A DNA stretch of 64,000 bases from Prauserella salsuginis. GTDB taxonomy: Bacteria > Actinomycetota > Actinomycetes > Mycobacteriales > Pseudonocardiaceae. Of this stretch, positions 1 to 7,799 are shown piece by piece. The position numbers and the translations under genes were made by a program. Positions within the stretch are counted from its first letter, which is position 1; each line of letters starts with the position of its first letter. The DNA lies in the NCBI RefSeq assembly GCF_024648885.1, contig NZ_JANBBF010000010.1, forward strand, positions 310,001 through 374,000, in the 5' to 3' direction. The notes beneath the pieces were generated by a model. That model had not been told where the DNA came from. It saw only the letters and a list, made by a program, of their open reading frames with translations, and ran no database searches.

Positions 1-166
1 ATGTACCTGCTGCTGCAGCGCCTCTCGCCGCGTGCGGGGAGTGCCTCGTGACAGGTGCCCGCCGCACCGCCCGGTCCGCCACACCGCGGGCAGCAACACC
101 GACATCAGCAACACCGACAGTCGCATTCGCATCCGAACACGAGTAACAGAAAGTGAGTTCCGCTCC
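1..166 (+). promoter_or_regulatory. Upstream leader of the rhodanese gene with a Cys-rich stretch
   Basis: Three consecutive TGC codons lie at 8-16, preceded by TGT at 2-4, giving a C-T-C-C-C reading that is in the same frame as the downstream rhodanese. That frame has no stop between the window edge and the end of the rhodanese gene. Polycysteine leader ORFs act as cysteine-responsive attenuators before sulfur genes in mycobacteria (established knowledge). Whether this is such a leader cannot be decided because its 5' end is outside the window. The other two forward frames close at 49-51 and near 144. Confidence 0.35.
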
Positions 167-1012
167 ATGAGCCGTGAAGACGTCCTGGTCACTACGCAGT
201 GGGCCGAGGAGAACCTGAACACCCCGGGTGTCGTGTTCGCCGAGGTCGATGAAGACACGACCGCGTACGAAGGCGGTCACATCCCGGGCGCCGTCCGGAT
301 CGACTGGAAGACCGAACTGCAGGACCAGGTGCGCCGCGACTTCGTCGACAAGGCGGGCTTCGAGAAGCTGCTGTCGGCCAAGGGAATCAGCAACGACGAC
401 CTCGTGATCCTGTACGGCGGCAACAACAACTGGTTCGCCGCGTACGCCTACTGGTACTTCAAGCTCTACGGCCACGACAAGGTCAAGCTGCTCGACGGCG
501 GCCGCAAGAAGTGGGAGCTCGACGGCCGCGACCTGGTCAAGGAGGTTCCGGACCGGCCCGCCACGGACTACAAGGCGTCCGACCAGGACCTGTCGCTGCG
601 CGCCTTCCGCGACGAGGTCGTCGACGCGATCAGCACCAAGAACCTCGTCGACGTGCGTTCGCCCGACGAGTTCTCCGGCAAGCTGCTCGCCCCGGCGCAC
701 CTGCCGCAGGAGTCGGCGCAGCGTGCGGGGCACATCCCGTCGGCGCTGAACGTGCCGTGGGCGCAGACTGCCAACGAGGACGGCACCTTCAAGACCGCCG
801 ATGAGCTCAAGGAGCTCTACGAGGAGGCGGGCCTGGACACCTCCAAGGCGACGATCGCCTACTGCCGCATCGGCGAGCGCTCCAGCCACACGTGGTTCGC
901 GCTGCACGAGCTGATGGGCCTGAAGGACGTCAAGAACTACGACGGTTCGTGGACCGAGTACGGCTCGCTGGTCGGCGTGCCGGTCGAGACCGGTTCGAAC
1001 GGAGGAAAGTGA
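167..1012 (+). CDS. Thiosulfate/3-mercaptopyruvate sulfurtransferase, CysA2/SseA family
   Basis: This cytosolic rhodanese of 281 residues transfers a sulfane sulfur from thiosulfate or 3-mercaptopyruvate to an acceptor such as cyanide or a thiol. Two rhodanese domains are visible, an inactive N-terminal one (about 10-130) and a catalytic C-terminal one (about 155-275). The active-site loop reads CRIGERSS with the catalytic Cys at residue 233, as in the mycobacterial CysA2 type. The ATG at 167 is chosen because the protein then begins MSREDVLV, matching family N-termini; the frame is open further upstream, so an extended form is possible. It is followed after one base by the SseC-like gene, a pairing also found in mycobacteria. 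Confidence 0.93.
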   Translation: MSREDVLVTTQWAEENLNTPGVVFAEVDEDTTAYEGGHIPGAVRIDWKTELQDQVRRDFVDKAGFEKLLSAKGISNDDLVILYGGNNNWFAAYAYWYFKLYGHDKVKLLDGGRKKWELDGRDLVKEVPDRPATDYKASDQDLSLRAFRDEVVDAISTKNLVDVRSPDEFSGKLLAPAHLPQESAQRAGHIPSALNVPWAQTANEDGTFKTADELKELYEEAGLDTSKATIAYCRIGERSSHTWFALHELMGLKDVKNYDGSWTEYGSLVGVPVETGSNGGK

Positions 1013-1013
1013 C

Positions 1014-1319
1014 ATGACGGACGGATGCGGAGCTCCCGAGCAGACGGCGGTCGTCACCGGTGAGGACACCGGTGACCAGGTCGTTGTCGCGGGCAAGGTG
1101 ACCGGCGGCGAGGGTGCGCTCGGCGGCGCCTACGTGCGGCTGCTCAACGCCGACGGCGAGTTCGCGGGTGAGGTGCAGGCCTCCCCCGAGGGCGACTTCC
1201 GGTTCTACGCCGCGCCGGGCGAGTGGAAGGTGCGCGCGCTGCACCGCAGCGGCAACGGCGAGGCCACTGTCGACGCCGCGGGCCCCGGCCTGCACCAGGT
1301 GACGATCGCGGTCGCCTGA
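1014..1319 (+). CDS. sseC: DUF1416 family protein, SseC-like partner of the rhodanese
   Basis: A 101-residue protein resembling mycobacterial SseC, with the conserved core GGAYVRLLNADGEFAGEVQ followed by GDFRFYAAPGEWKVRAL. The fold is probably a carboxypeptidase-regulatory-like beta sandwich. Its biochemical role is not established; the constant linkage to the rhodanese suggests a function in sulfur transfer. The gap to the upstream stop is one base, so the two genes are cotranscribed and probably translationally coupled. A Shine-Dalgarno-like GGAGGAAAG lies in the end of the upstream gene. A strong hairpin terminator follows about 110 nt downstream. Confidence 0.9.
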   Translation: MTDGCGAPEQTAVVTGEDTGDQVVVAGKVTGGEGALGGAYVRLLNADGEFAGEVQASPEGDFRFYAAPGEWKVRALHRSGNGEATVDAAGPGLHQVTIAVA

Positions 1320-1320
1320 G

Positions 1321-1390
1321 CCGAACCGGGCACAGCCCCACCGGGCGCCGCCCGAACCGGGCACCGCCCGAACCGGGCACAGTCCCACCA
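1321..1390. repeat. Short imperfect tandem repeat, about 16-nt unit
   Basis: Three to four copies of a CCGAACCGGGCACAGC-like unit lie between the sseC stop and the terminator. They differ in period and sequence from the 21-nt repeats just downstream. Confidence 0.6.
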
Positions 1391-1427
1391 GGGAAAACTC
1401 TACGGGTGTGGGCAGCCCTGAAGACGA

Positions 1428-1467
1428 GGAAGAGCCCCGCGGACCGGCCGGTCCGCGGGGCTCTTCC
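1428..1467 (+). terminator. Hairpin terminator of the sulfurtransferase operon
   Basis: A perfect 40-nt palindrome: the arm GGAAGAGCCCCGCGGACCGG is followed immediately by its reverse complement. No clear T-run follows, as is common for actinobacterial intrinsic terminators. It could act on both strands. Confidence 0.75.
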
Positions 1468-1470
1468 ATG

Positions 1471-1562
1471 CGCATGTCCTGCACTCAGCACCGCGTGTCC
1501 TGCACTCAGCACCGCATGTCCTGCACTCAAGTCCGCGTTCCGGCGCTCAGCCATGCGTGTCC
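1471..1562. repeat. 21-nt-period intergenic repeat, family B
   Basis: Four consecutive 21-nt units (1471, 1492, 1513, 1534) and a partial fifth. Each carries a core like GTGTCCTGCACTCAGCAC; the first three are nearly identical. The same family recurs at 12139, about 16500 (inverted) and about 51915. Confidence 0.85.
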
Positions 1563-1720
1563 TGTGCCCGCCCGTCGCCCGCGACCGCCCCCCAATGGCG
1601 CACTGACACGCGGCGGCGCTCTCGCGTGCTCTGCACTCCTGTTGCAGATTTCTGGGCCGTGTTGTCCCCAAGGTTGTGGATAACGGGCGGAGCTGTGGAC
1701 AAGTTGCCCCGGAGGCACGG

Positions 1721-2278
1721 TCACGGACACCTGCGCCCGAGCAGTTGCAGCAACCGTTTCGGCAGCGACACCGGAGCGCTGACCAGATTCATCGGCGCGA
1801 ACGCGGGCGACACGAAGAACGCCTGCAGCATCTCCGTCGAGAAATCCGGAGCCTGATCGCGGAACCGGCGAGCCGAAGCGACCATGACTGTCCTTTCTCG
1901 ACGTCGCGCACCCAGGAAGTGCGCGCCGTCGAACAGGGACATCAGCAGTGCGTCAGGGTTGTTGAAGCGGAACATCGGTGCGGCGATCTGGGGTGTGCGC
2001 GAGTGCGCGTCCGCGACGAGATCGGCGACGGGTCCGGAGTATCGGCGCACGGCCGCATACGGCAGCGCCACGGAGCCGACACCGAGGAGCGCCTGCGGCG
2101 CGGGCATGCTCCACGTGCTGCACTCGAAGACCGGTCCGACACCTCCATCGGGCCCCGCGACGCGGGTGGCCGCAGGAGGTTGCCATCGCAGGACGTCGGC
2201 GGTGGGGTTTACGGAGGCGGACCGCTGCGCCGGGTCCGCTGAGCTGAGTCCGTTGCGCCGAGCGCGTCGAGCCGCCAT
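1721..2278 (-). CDS. Hypothetical protein
   Basis: An open frame of 185 residues on the minus strand, in the same direction as the FMN-binding protein gene that ends 42 nt upstream of it. About 80 percent of codons in the C-terminal half end in G or C, which supports coding. The C-terminal half contains a hydrophobic, proline-rich stretch (MFRFNNPDALLMSLFDGAHF) that I do not recognise from any family. The start is uncertain; the ATG at 2278 is the first that does not run into the upstream gene, and no Shine-Dalgarno is evident. No function can be assigned. Confidence 0.45.
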   Translation of the reverse strand: MAARRARRNGLSSADPAQRSASVNPTADVLRWQPPAATRVAGPDGGVGPVFECSTWSMPAPQALLGVGSVALPYAAVRRYSGPVADLVADAHSRTPQIAAPMFRFNNPDALLMSLFDGAHFLGARRRERTVMVASARRFRDQAPDFSTEMLQAFFVSPAFAPMNLVSAPVSLPKRLLQLLGRRCP

Positions 2279-2319
2279 ACCGAAGCCGCCACGCCGAAGC
2301 CGGATGTCGGCCGGCCAGG

Positions 2320-2916
2320 TCACCCCTGTGCGGCGCCGCCGCGGCCGTCGCCCGCCATGTGGCGCGAATCGTGGCTGGCGACCACGTCGGCAGGCGTCAG
2401 TTCCAGGACGACCCGCCGCGGGCTGGACAACAACTGCAGGAACCGGTCGGTGCCCGTGGGAGCGAGTCGGCGGGCGAGTGTCGGCAGCAGCTCGGCGACC
2501 GCGGCGGGATCGCGGTGCACAGTGACCTCGCCCCGCACCGACAGCATCCGCCGCCCCGGCAGGTCGGTGCCCGCGTTCGACACGACCACGCACGCGCGTG
2601 GGTCACGGTCGACGCCCCGCACCTGGGCGCGGCCGTCGACGCTCGTGAACCAGAAGCGCCCGTCGTCGTAGGCGAAGCTGAGTACGACGGCGGCGGGTGC
2701 GCCGTCGTCGGCGGTGAACACGAAGGTGCACTCGGTCTGCGTGCCGAGCAGTTCGGCGCGGGCGTCGGCGGTCAGCCGGGCACCGCGGAGGTCCTCGATG
2801 TCGCGGGTCCCCACCGGCGGCGGTGCTGCGCCGTCGCGACCTCCACGGCCTGTCTCGTCATCGTGCACTGCGACCACCCGTCCCTCCTGTCGCGCCTCCG
2901 CCGTCGACGCAGACAC
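2320..2916 (-). CDS. Pyridoxamine 5'-phosphate oxidase-like FMN/F420-binding split-barrel protein
   Basis: A 198-residue protein of the split-barrel flavin/F420-binding superfamily. It shows the usual pattern of strands: ARAELLGTQTECTFVFTADDGAPAAVVLSFAYDDGRFWFTSVDGRAQ, then DPRACVVVSNAGTDLPGRRMLSVRGEVTV. Such proteins are cytosolic oxidoreductases or cofactor-binding proteins; the substrate cannot be told from sequence. The first 40 residues look disordered. The GTG at 2916 lies 8 nt after a GATAAT hexamer (2930-2925), so the mRNA may be leaderless; an internal start is also possible. The hypothetical gene 2278-1721 may be cotranscribed. Confidence 0.72.
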   Translation of the reverse strand: MSASTAEARQEGRVVAVHDDETGRGGRDGAAPPPVGTRDIEDLRGARLTADARAELLGTQTECTFVFTADDGAPAAVVLSFAYDDGRFWFTSVDGRAQVRGVDRDPRACVVVSNAGTDLPGRRMLSVRGEVTVHRDPAAVAELLPTLARRLAPTGTDRFLQLLSSPRRVVLELTPADVVASHDSRHMAGDGRGGAAQG

Positions 2917-2922
2917 GGGTAT

Positions 2923-2931
2923 TGATTATCA
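2923..2931 (-). promoter_or_regulatory. AT-rich promoter with a small dyad
   Basis: TGATTATCA is a 4+1+4 palindrome inside an AT-rich island (2920-2938). On the minus strand its GATAAT could be the -10 element of the split-barrel gene, and a repressor could bind over it. Confidence 0.4.
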
Positions 2932-3091
2932 CAATTTACCGCCGGATGTCACGGCACGGACCACCATGCGGCGCCCGTGTACGCAGCGTCGCCGGGGTCG
3001 GGTGCGGGTCCTCCGTAAGTATCGAATCCGTCGGTGAACCGCCGCGAAGGCGTTAACGTCGGCAGGGGGCCGATTCCCGCTTGGAGGGACG

Positions 3092-4114
3092 ATGACGAGC
3101 TCGCGGAACAGCACCTCGCGGAACCGGACACTGTCGGCGCTGTCTGGGGCAGCACTCGTCACCGGACTGGTGATGGCCCCGGCGTCCGCGCTGGCCGCAC
3201 CACCCGTGCCCGCCAACGACGCCGGCGGGCCCGCGGAAGTCGTCCGCTCCGACCTCGGTGCCGCCGCGATCGAATGCGAGACGGCCATGGGCACCGACCC
3301 GTTCTATCCCGGCGAATCGGCGTCGCAGATCTACGACGATCGCTACAGCCGCGGGGCGGCGGTGCCGTACCTCGACGAGGGCTTCACGCCACAGGGGCTC
3401 GGTTACTGGGAGGACTGGGACGGCAGTGGTGGAGACCTGCTGCTGGTCACGGCGTACAAGAGCGGTGAGCACTCGCGTATCTACGGCATCGAGGCCGGTA
3501 GCGGTGACCACATCGGGTCGGTCGACATCGCCGAGGCGCACGTCGGCGGCATCGCGGTGGTGGGCGGCTGGGCGTTCGTTCCGGGGAACGGGTCCGACCG
3601 CATCCGCAAGTACGACCTGGGAGAGCTGCGGACTGCGATGACCGAGGCGGGCATTCCGAATCTGGCGCAGACCGGCACGTCGCAGGAGGTGCCCGCGGCG
3701 TCGTTCCTCGGCTCCGGCGGCGACACGCTGTACTCCGGCAAGTTCAACGAGACCGGCCGCGGCTACATGCACGACTACTCGGTCGCCGCGGACGGCACCC
3801 TGACGCAGGGCACCGAGTACGAGGTGCCGAAGAAGACGCAGGGCATGACGGTGGCCGATGGCACGTTCATCTACAGCACCTCCTACGGCCGGACGAACCG
3901 CAGCAACATCTACACCGTCGACGAGGGCGCCACCGACATCGACCCGTCCGCGAAGTGCTACCGCGCTCCGAGCATGTCCGAAGGCGTGACCGACCACGGC
4001 GGCCGGCTCTACGTGCTGTACGAATCGGGCTCGTCGAAGTTCACCGACCCGGGCCCGCGCAACGACATCGAACACCTCCACGAAGCCGACGTCGCCGACG
4101 CGATCGACTTCTGA
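3092..4114 (+). CDS. Secreted protein, probable beta-propeller
   Basis: A 340-residue exported protein. Residues 1-36 form a Sec signal peptide (basic start, hydrophobic core LSGAALVTGLVMAP, then ASALAAPP). The mature part has repeated Gly-rich strand-turn-strand units such as GGDLLLVTAYKS, GGIAVVGGWAFVPG and GGDTLYSGKFN, spaced about 45 residues, as in propeller proteins. I do not recognise catalytic residues. A good Shine-Dalgarno (GGAGGGACG) precedes the ATG. It is a single-gene unit convergent with the SorC regulator. Function unknown. Confidence 0.75.
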   Translation: MTSSRNSTSRNRTLSALSGAALVTGLVMAPASALAAPPVPANDAGGPAEVVRSDLGAAAIECETAMGTDPFYPGESASQIYDDRYSRGAAVPYLDEGFTPQGLGYWEDWDGSGGDLLLVTAYKSGEHSRIYGIEAGSGDHIGSVDIAEAHVGGIAVVGGWAFVPGNGSDRIRKYDLGELRTAMTEAGIPNLAQTGTSQEVPAASFLGSGGDTLYSGKFNETGRGYMHDYSVAADGTLTQGTEYEVPKKTQGMTVADGTFIYSTSYGRTNRSNIYTVDEGATDIDPSAKCYRAPSMSEGVTDHGGRLYVLYESGSSKFTDPGPRNDIEHLHEADVADAIDF

Positions 4115-4174
4115 GGCCCGCGTTCGGCGCGCCGCGGCCTGGTCGGGGCCGGGCGAGGGGCCGGGCCGGCGGCC

Positions 4175-5149
4175 TCATGCCTGCGCGAGGAGCCGCTGTG
4201 CGGCGCCCGCGTCGGTGACGAGGGTGTTGACCATGCCCGACCGCAGCACCGCGGCGATGGCGTCGGCCTTGCCTGCCCCGCCGCCCAGGGCGATGACCTC
4301 GGGGACGCGTTTCAGTTCGGGGACGCCGACCGCCAGCACGTGGTGGCCGGGGTGACCGGCGAGTTCGTTGCCGTCGGCGTCGAAGAGCCGCGCGGCGACC
4401 TCGGCGACGGCGCCCTTGCGGGCCAGCTCCTCGCGCTGTTGTTGCCCGAGCACGCTGTAGACGGTGGATTGCCCGCTCCGCCACGCGCCGATGCTGACGA
4501 CCGCCGTGGTGATCCTGGCGAACCGCTCGAACGCCTCGGCGATGCCGGGCTGTTGCCGCAGTGTCTGCGCGGTGCGGTGATCGGGCAGCACCAGTGGGCC
4601 GAAGATGGGGAATGCCTCGCCGCCGGACACCGCCGCGATCCGGCGGACCGTTTCGACGGAGCGGTCCGCCGAGTGCTCCCGGGTGTCGATCCGTGACGAG
4701 ACGCCGCACAGCTGCACCACGGGACAGCGTGCGAGTCCGCGCAGGGAGTCGGTCATCGCGTTGACGGTCCGGGCCCAGACGACGCCCAGCACGTCGTCCT
4801 CCGTGATCAGCTCGGTCAGCAGGTCGGCGGCCATCGCACCGAGGTGCTTGCGCAACTCGATCTCGGTGCGCTGCGCTCGTTCGAGCACCAGGGCACGCCG
4901 CAGCCCGTACGCGGCCGCCACCTCGTCGGACAACGTCGGCTCGAGCGGCGCAGGCACGTCGAACTCGACCCTGATCAGCCCGCTGTCGCGTGCCTGGTCC
5001 AGGATTCTCGCCACCTTGAACCGGCTGATGCCGAACTCCTCGGCGATTTCCAGCTTCGATGTGCCCTGGACGTAGAACCGCCTGCCGATCGACGTGGCGA
5101 GCAACAATTCGGCCGGTCCAGGTCCCTCACGGCGCCCTGTCCTGCTCAT
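4175..5149 (-). CDS. SorC/DeoR-type sugar-responsive transcriptional regulator
   Basis: A 324-residue regulator with an N-terminal helix-turn-helix (about 30-62, QGTSKLEIAEEFGISRFKVARIL) and a C-terminal sugar-phosphate/polyol effector domain (about 70-320) typical of the SorC family. It is divergent from the polyol transport and catabolism operon and is its likely regulator. The ATG at 5149 lies 6 nt after the hexamer TAAGTT (5161-5156), which suggests a leaderless transcript. The palindrome GCTCATATGAGC covers the start codon, so autoregulation is likely. Effector identity (polyol, or xylulose or xylulose-5-phosphate) is inferred only from neighbours. Confidence 0.9.
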   Translation of the reverse strand: MSRTGRREGPGPAELLLATSIGRRFYVQGTSKLEIAEEFGISRFKVARILDQARDSGLIRVEFDVPAPLEPTLSDEVAAAYGLRRALVLERAQRTEIELRKHLGAMAADLLTELITEDDVLGVVWARTVNAMTDSLRGLARCPVVQLCGVSSRIDTREHSADRSVETVRRIAAVSGGEAFPIFGPLVLPDHRTAQTLRQQPGIAEAFERFARITTAVVSIGAWRSGQSTVYSVLGQQQREELARKGAVAEVAARLFDADGNELAGHPGHHVLAVGVPELKRVPEVIALGGGAGKADAIAAVLRSGMVNTLVTDAGAAQRLLAQA

Positions 5150-5155
5150 ATGAGC
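5144..5155. promoter_or_regulatory. Candidate SorC operator 1
   Basis: Perfect 12-bp palindrome GCTCATATGAGC overlapping the start codon and predicted transcription start of the SorC gene. The same half-sites recur at 5251-5262. Confidence 0.65.
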
Positions 5156-5250
5156 AACTTAGCACGAACTTCGCCTGGAAACGTTGACTTCACATCGAGC
5201 CGAAGCATTCAATGCAGCTGTCAGTCAACGTTCAGGCAGTGAGCAGCGGC

Positions 5251-5262
5251 GCTCAAGTGAGC
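5251..5262. promoter_or_regulatory. Candidate SorC operator 2
   Basis: GCTCAAGTGAGC has the same half-sites as operator 1 with a different central dinucleotide. The centre-to-centre distance is 107 bp, close to ten helical turns, which would allow looping between the two sites. An additional TGAGC half-site lies at 5240-5244. Confidence 0.6.
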
Positions 5263-5400
5263 GCCTATTCGGCTCGGGTTGACCCTGATCGGCCGCTCCG
5301 ACGTCGCAGCGGATGCCACCGAGGTGACATCGGACAGGTCGTGGAGGCCGGAGGAACCGGGCCGGCACTGCCCGAGTGAGCATCAGGAGGGTGGCGCCTC

Positions 5401-6405
5401 ATGCGGGCCGCGATCATCGATACGCCGGGCTCGGTACGCGTCGGCGACGTCCCAGACCCCAAGCCGGCCGACCACGACGTCGTCGTGGCCGTGGGCGCGT
5501 GCGGCATCTGCGGTACCGACCTGCACATCGCCGACGGGCATTTCCCGCCGACGCCGTACCCCATCGTCCCCGGTCACGAATTCGCAGGCCGGATCGTCGA
5601 GGTCGGAGCCAATGCGCCCGGCGGGTTCTCCGTCGGCGACCGCGTGGCCGTCGACCCGTCGCTGTTCTGCGGCCACTGCGGTCCGTGTCGCGCGGGCCAC
5701 GGCAACCTGTGCGCCAACTGGGGCGCCACCGGCGACACCGTCGACGGCGCCTTCGCCGAGTACGTCGCCGTGCCCGCCGCCACCTGCTACCGCATGCCCG
5801 AGGGGATGACGTACCAGGAGGGCGCGCTCGTCGAACCGGTGTCGTGCGCGGTCCACGGCGTGCGGCGCATCGGCGTCGAGGCAGGCGAACGGTTCCTCGT
5901 GCTGGGGGCGGGCACGATGGGCCTGATCATGCAGCAGCTGCTGCAACGAGCGGGTGCGGCCGTCACGATGGTCGACCGCAACACCGAACGGCTCGGCAGG
6001 CCGCGCGAACTCGGTGCCGAGGTCGCGGTCGCGGACGTCTCCGAACTCGGCGACGAGAAGTTCGACGCCGCGGTGGACTGCACCGGTGCCGTCCCCGCGA
6101 TCGAGGCCGCGTTCGACTCGCTGCGCCGCGGCGGCCGTCTCCTCGTGTTCGGGGTCGCACCCGAGGAGGCGCGCGTGTCGCTGTCGCCGTTCCGCATCTA
6201 CAACGACGAGATCACCATCGTGGGCTCGATGGCGGTGCTGCACAGCTACGGCGCGGCGCTGAACCTCGTGGCCACCGGGGCGATCGACACGTCCTCGCTA
6301 CTCACCGAGAGCCTGCCGCTGGAGCAGTTCGGCGACGCGCTGCAGCTCATGCGCAGCGGTCAGGGGCTGAAGACACAGGTGCTGCCGGGGGCGGCCGATG
6401 CGTAG
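5401..6405 (+). CDS. Zinc-dependent alcohol (polyol) dehydrogenase
   Basis: A 334-residue medium-chain dehydrogenase. Catalytic zinc ligands are visible as Cys37 in CGICGTD and His59-Glu60 in GHE; the structural zinc site is Cys90, Cys93, Cys96 and Cys104. A Rossmann motif LGAGTMGL follows near residue 163. First gene of a six-gene operon ending in xylulokinase, so it probably oxidises a pentitol such as D-arabitol or xylitol to D-xylulose (inference). A Shine-Dalgarno AGGAGG precedes the ATG. The stop overlaps the start of the lipoprotein gene by 8 bp. Confidence 0.9.
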   Translation: MRAAIIDTPGSVRVGDVPDPKPADHDVVVAVGACGICGTDLHIADGHFPPTPYPIVPGHEFAGRIVEVGANAPGGFSVGDRVAVDPSLFCGHCGPCRAGHGNLCANWGATGDTVDGAFAEYVAVPAATCYRMPEGMTYQEGALVEPVSCAVHGVRRIGVEAGERFLVLGAGTMGLIMQQLLQRAGAAVTMVDRNTERLGRPRELGAEVAVADVSELGDEKFDAAVDCTGAVPAIEAAFDSLRRGGRLLVFGVAPEEARVSLSPFRIYNDEITIVGSMAVLHSYGAALNLVATGAIDTSSLLTESLPLEQFGDALQLMRSGQGLKTQVLPGAADA

Positions 6406-7768
6406 GCCGAGGCCACGGCGACGCGGATTCCTCGCACGGTTGGGGATTCTGCTGACCGCCGTGCTGCCCGCAGCAGGGTGCGCGGGCGCGGGCGCGCTCG
6501 GCGCAGGCGGCGAGACGTTGGTCATCGCGATCGTGTCGAACCCGCAGATGGAGGACGCCGTCGCGCTCTCGCACCGCTTCGAGGCTGAGCACCCCGGTGT
6601 GCAGCTGAAGTTCGTGCAGCTGCCGGAGAACCAGGCACGCGCGAAGATCACCGCGTCGGTCGCCAACGAGGGCGGCGAGTTCGACGCCGTGATGATCAGC
6701 AACTACGAGACGCCGCAGTGGGCCGAGAACGGCTGGCTGGAGAACCTGCAGCCGCGCATCGACGCCGACCCGAGCTACGACACCGGCGACTTCATCCCGA
6801 GCATCCGGGAAGCACTCTCGCATCAGGGCGACATGTACGCCGTCCCGTTCTACGGCGAATCGTCCTTCGTCGCCTATCGCGAGGATCTGTTCGCGAAGGC
6901 GGGGCTGGAGATGCCCGCCAACCCGACATGGGAGCAGATTCGCGGTTTCGCGAAGCGCCTGCACGACCCGGAGCACGGCATCGCGGGCATCTGCCTGCGC
7001 GGCAAGCCCGGGTGGGGCGAGAGCCTCGCGCCGTTCAACACGGTCGTGAACACCTTCGGCGGCCGCTGGTACGACGAGAACTGGAACGCGAAGCTCGACT
7101 CGCCGGAGTTCCGCGAGGCATGGAACTTCTACATCGACCTGGTGCGCAACCACGGCGAGGTCGGCGCCTCCTCGGCGGGGTTCCAGGAGTGCGGCAACCG
7201 ATACGGCCGTGGCCAGGCCGCCATGTGGTACGACGCGACCGTCATGGCCGGCACCAACGAGGACCCGCAGAGCAGCGAGGTCGTCGGCGAGTCGGGATAC
7301 GCGCCCGCGCCGCGGCAGCAAACCGAGGCGGGTGGCTGGCTGTACACGTGGTCGCTCGCCATTCCGAAGGTCACGGAGAACAAGGACACGGCGTGGGAGT
7401 TCCTCCGCTGGATGACCGGCAAGGAGTTCGTGCAGACCGTCGGCGACGAGTTCGGGTGGAACCGCGTGCCCACCGGATCCCGGAACTCCACGTACGACAT
7501 CCCGCAGTACCGGAAGGCCGCGGAAGCCTACGCACAGCCCACGTTAGACGCCATCAGCGTGGCCGACCAGCAGCACACGATGACGAAACCCGTGCCGTAC
7601 GAGGGGATCCAGTTCCTGAGCATCCCCGAGTTCCAGGACCTCGGCACGCGGGTGTCGCAGCAGCTATCGGCCGCGATCGCAGGGCAGAAGACCCCGGAGG
7701 AAGCCCTTCAGCAGGCACACGAGTACGCGGTGACGGTCGGCAAGTCGTATCAGGAGAGCGGAGAATGA
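6398..7768 (+). CDS. ABC transporter substrate-binding lipoprotein, polyol type
   Basis: A 456-residue extracellular solute-binding protein of the family-1 sugar/polyol group. The N-terminus is a lipoprotein signal (RRR, hydrophobic stretch, lipobox LPAAGC, lipidated Cys28). The body has family features such as SHRFEAEHPGVQLKFVQLP and the hinge region TEAGGWLYTWSLAIPK. It captures the polyol outside the membrane and hands it to the two permeases encoded next. It overlaps the dehydrogenase gene by 8 bp, implying translational coupling. Confidence 0.92.
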   Translation: MRRPRPRRRGFLARLGILLTAVLPAAGCAGAGALGAGGETLVIAIVSNPQMEDAVALSHRFEAEHPGVQLKFVQLPENQARAKITASVANEGGEFDAVMISNYETPQWAENGWLENLQPRIDADPSYDTGDFIPSIREALSHQGDMYAVPFYGESSFVAYREDLFAKAGLEMPANPTWEQIRGFAKRLHDPEHGIAGICLRGKPGWGESLAPFNTVVNTFGGRWYDENWNAKLDSPEFREAWNFYIDLVRNHGEVGASSAGFQECGNRYGRGQAAMWYDATVMAGTNEDPQSSEVVGESGYAPAPRQQTEAGGWLYTWSLAIPKVTENKDTAWEFLRWMTGKEFVQTVGDEFGWNRVPTGSRNSTYDIPQYRKAAEAYAQPTLDAISVADQQHTMTKPVPYEGIQFLSIPEFQDLGTRVSQQLSAAIAGQKTPEEALQQAHEYAVTVGKSYQESGE

Positions 7769-7799
7769 CACCGAAACACACCGTGGCGGGAGGTGAGCG

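Noticed and set aside
1144-1671. Long minus-strand open frame over sseC and the following gap
   Set aside because: It is the complement of a real gene plus repeats; the sequence is Arg/Gly/Pro-rich with no family resemblance.
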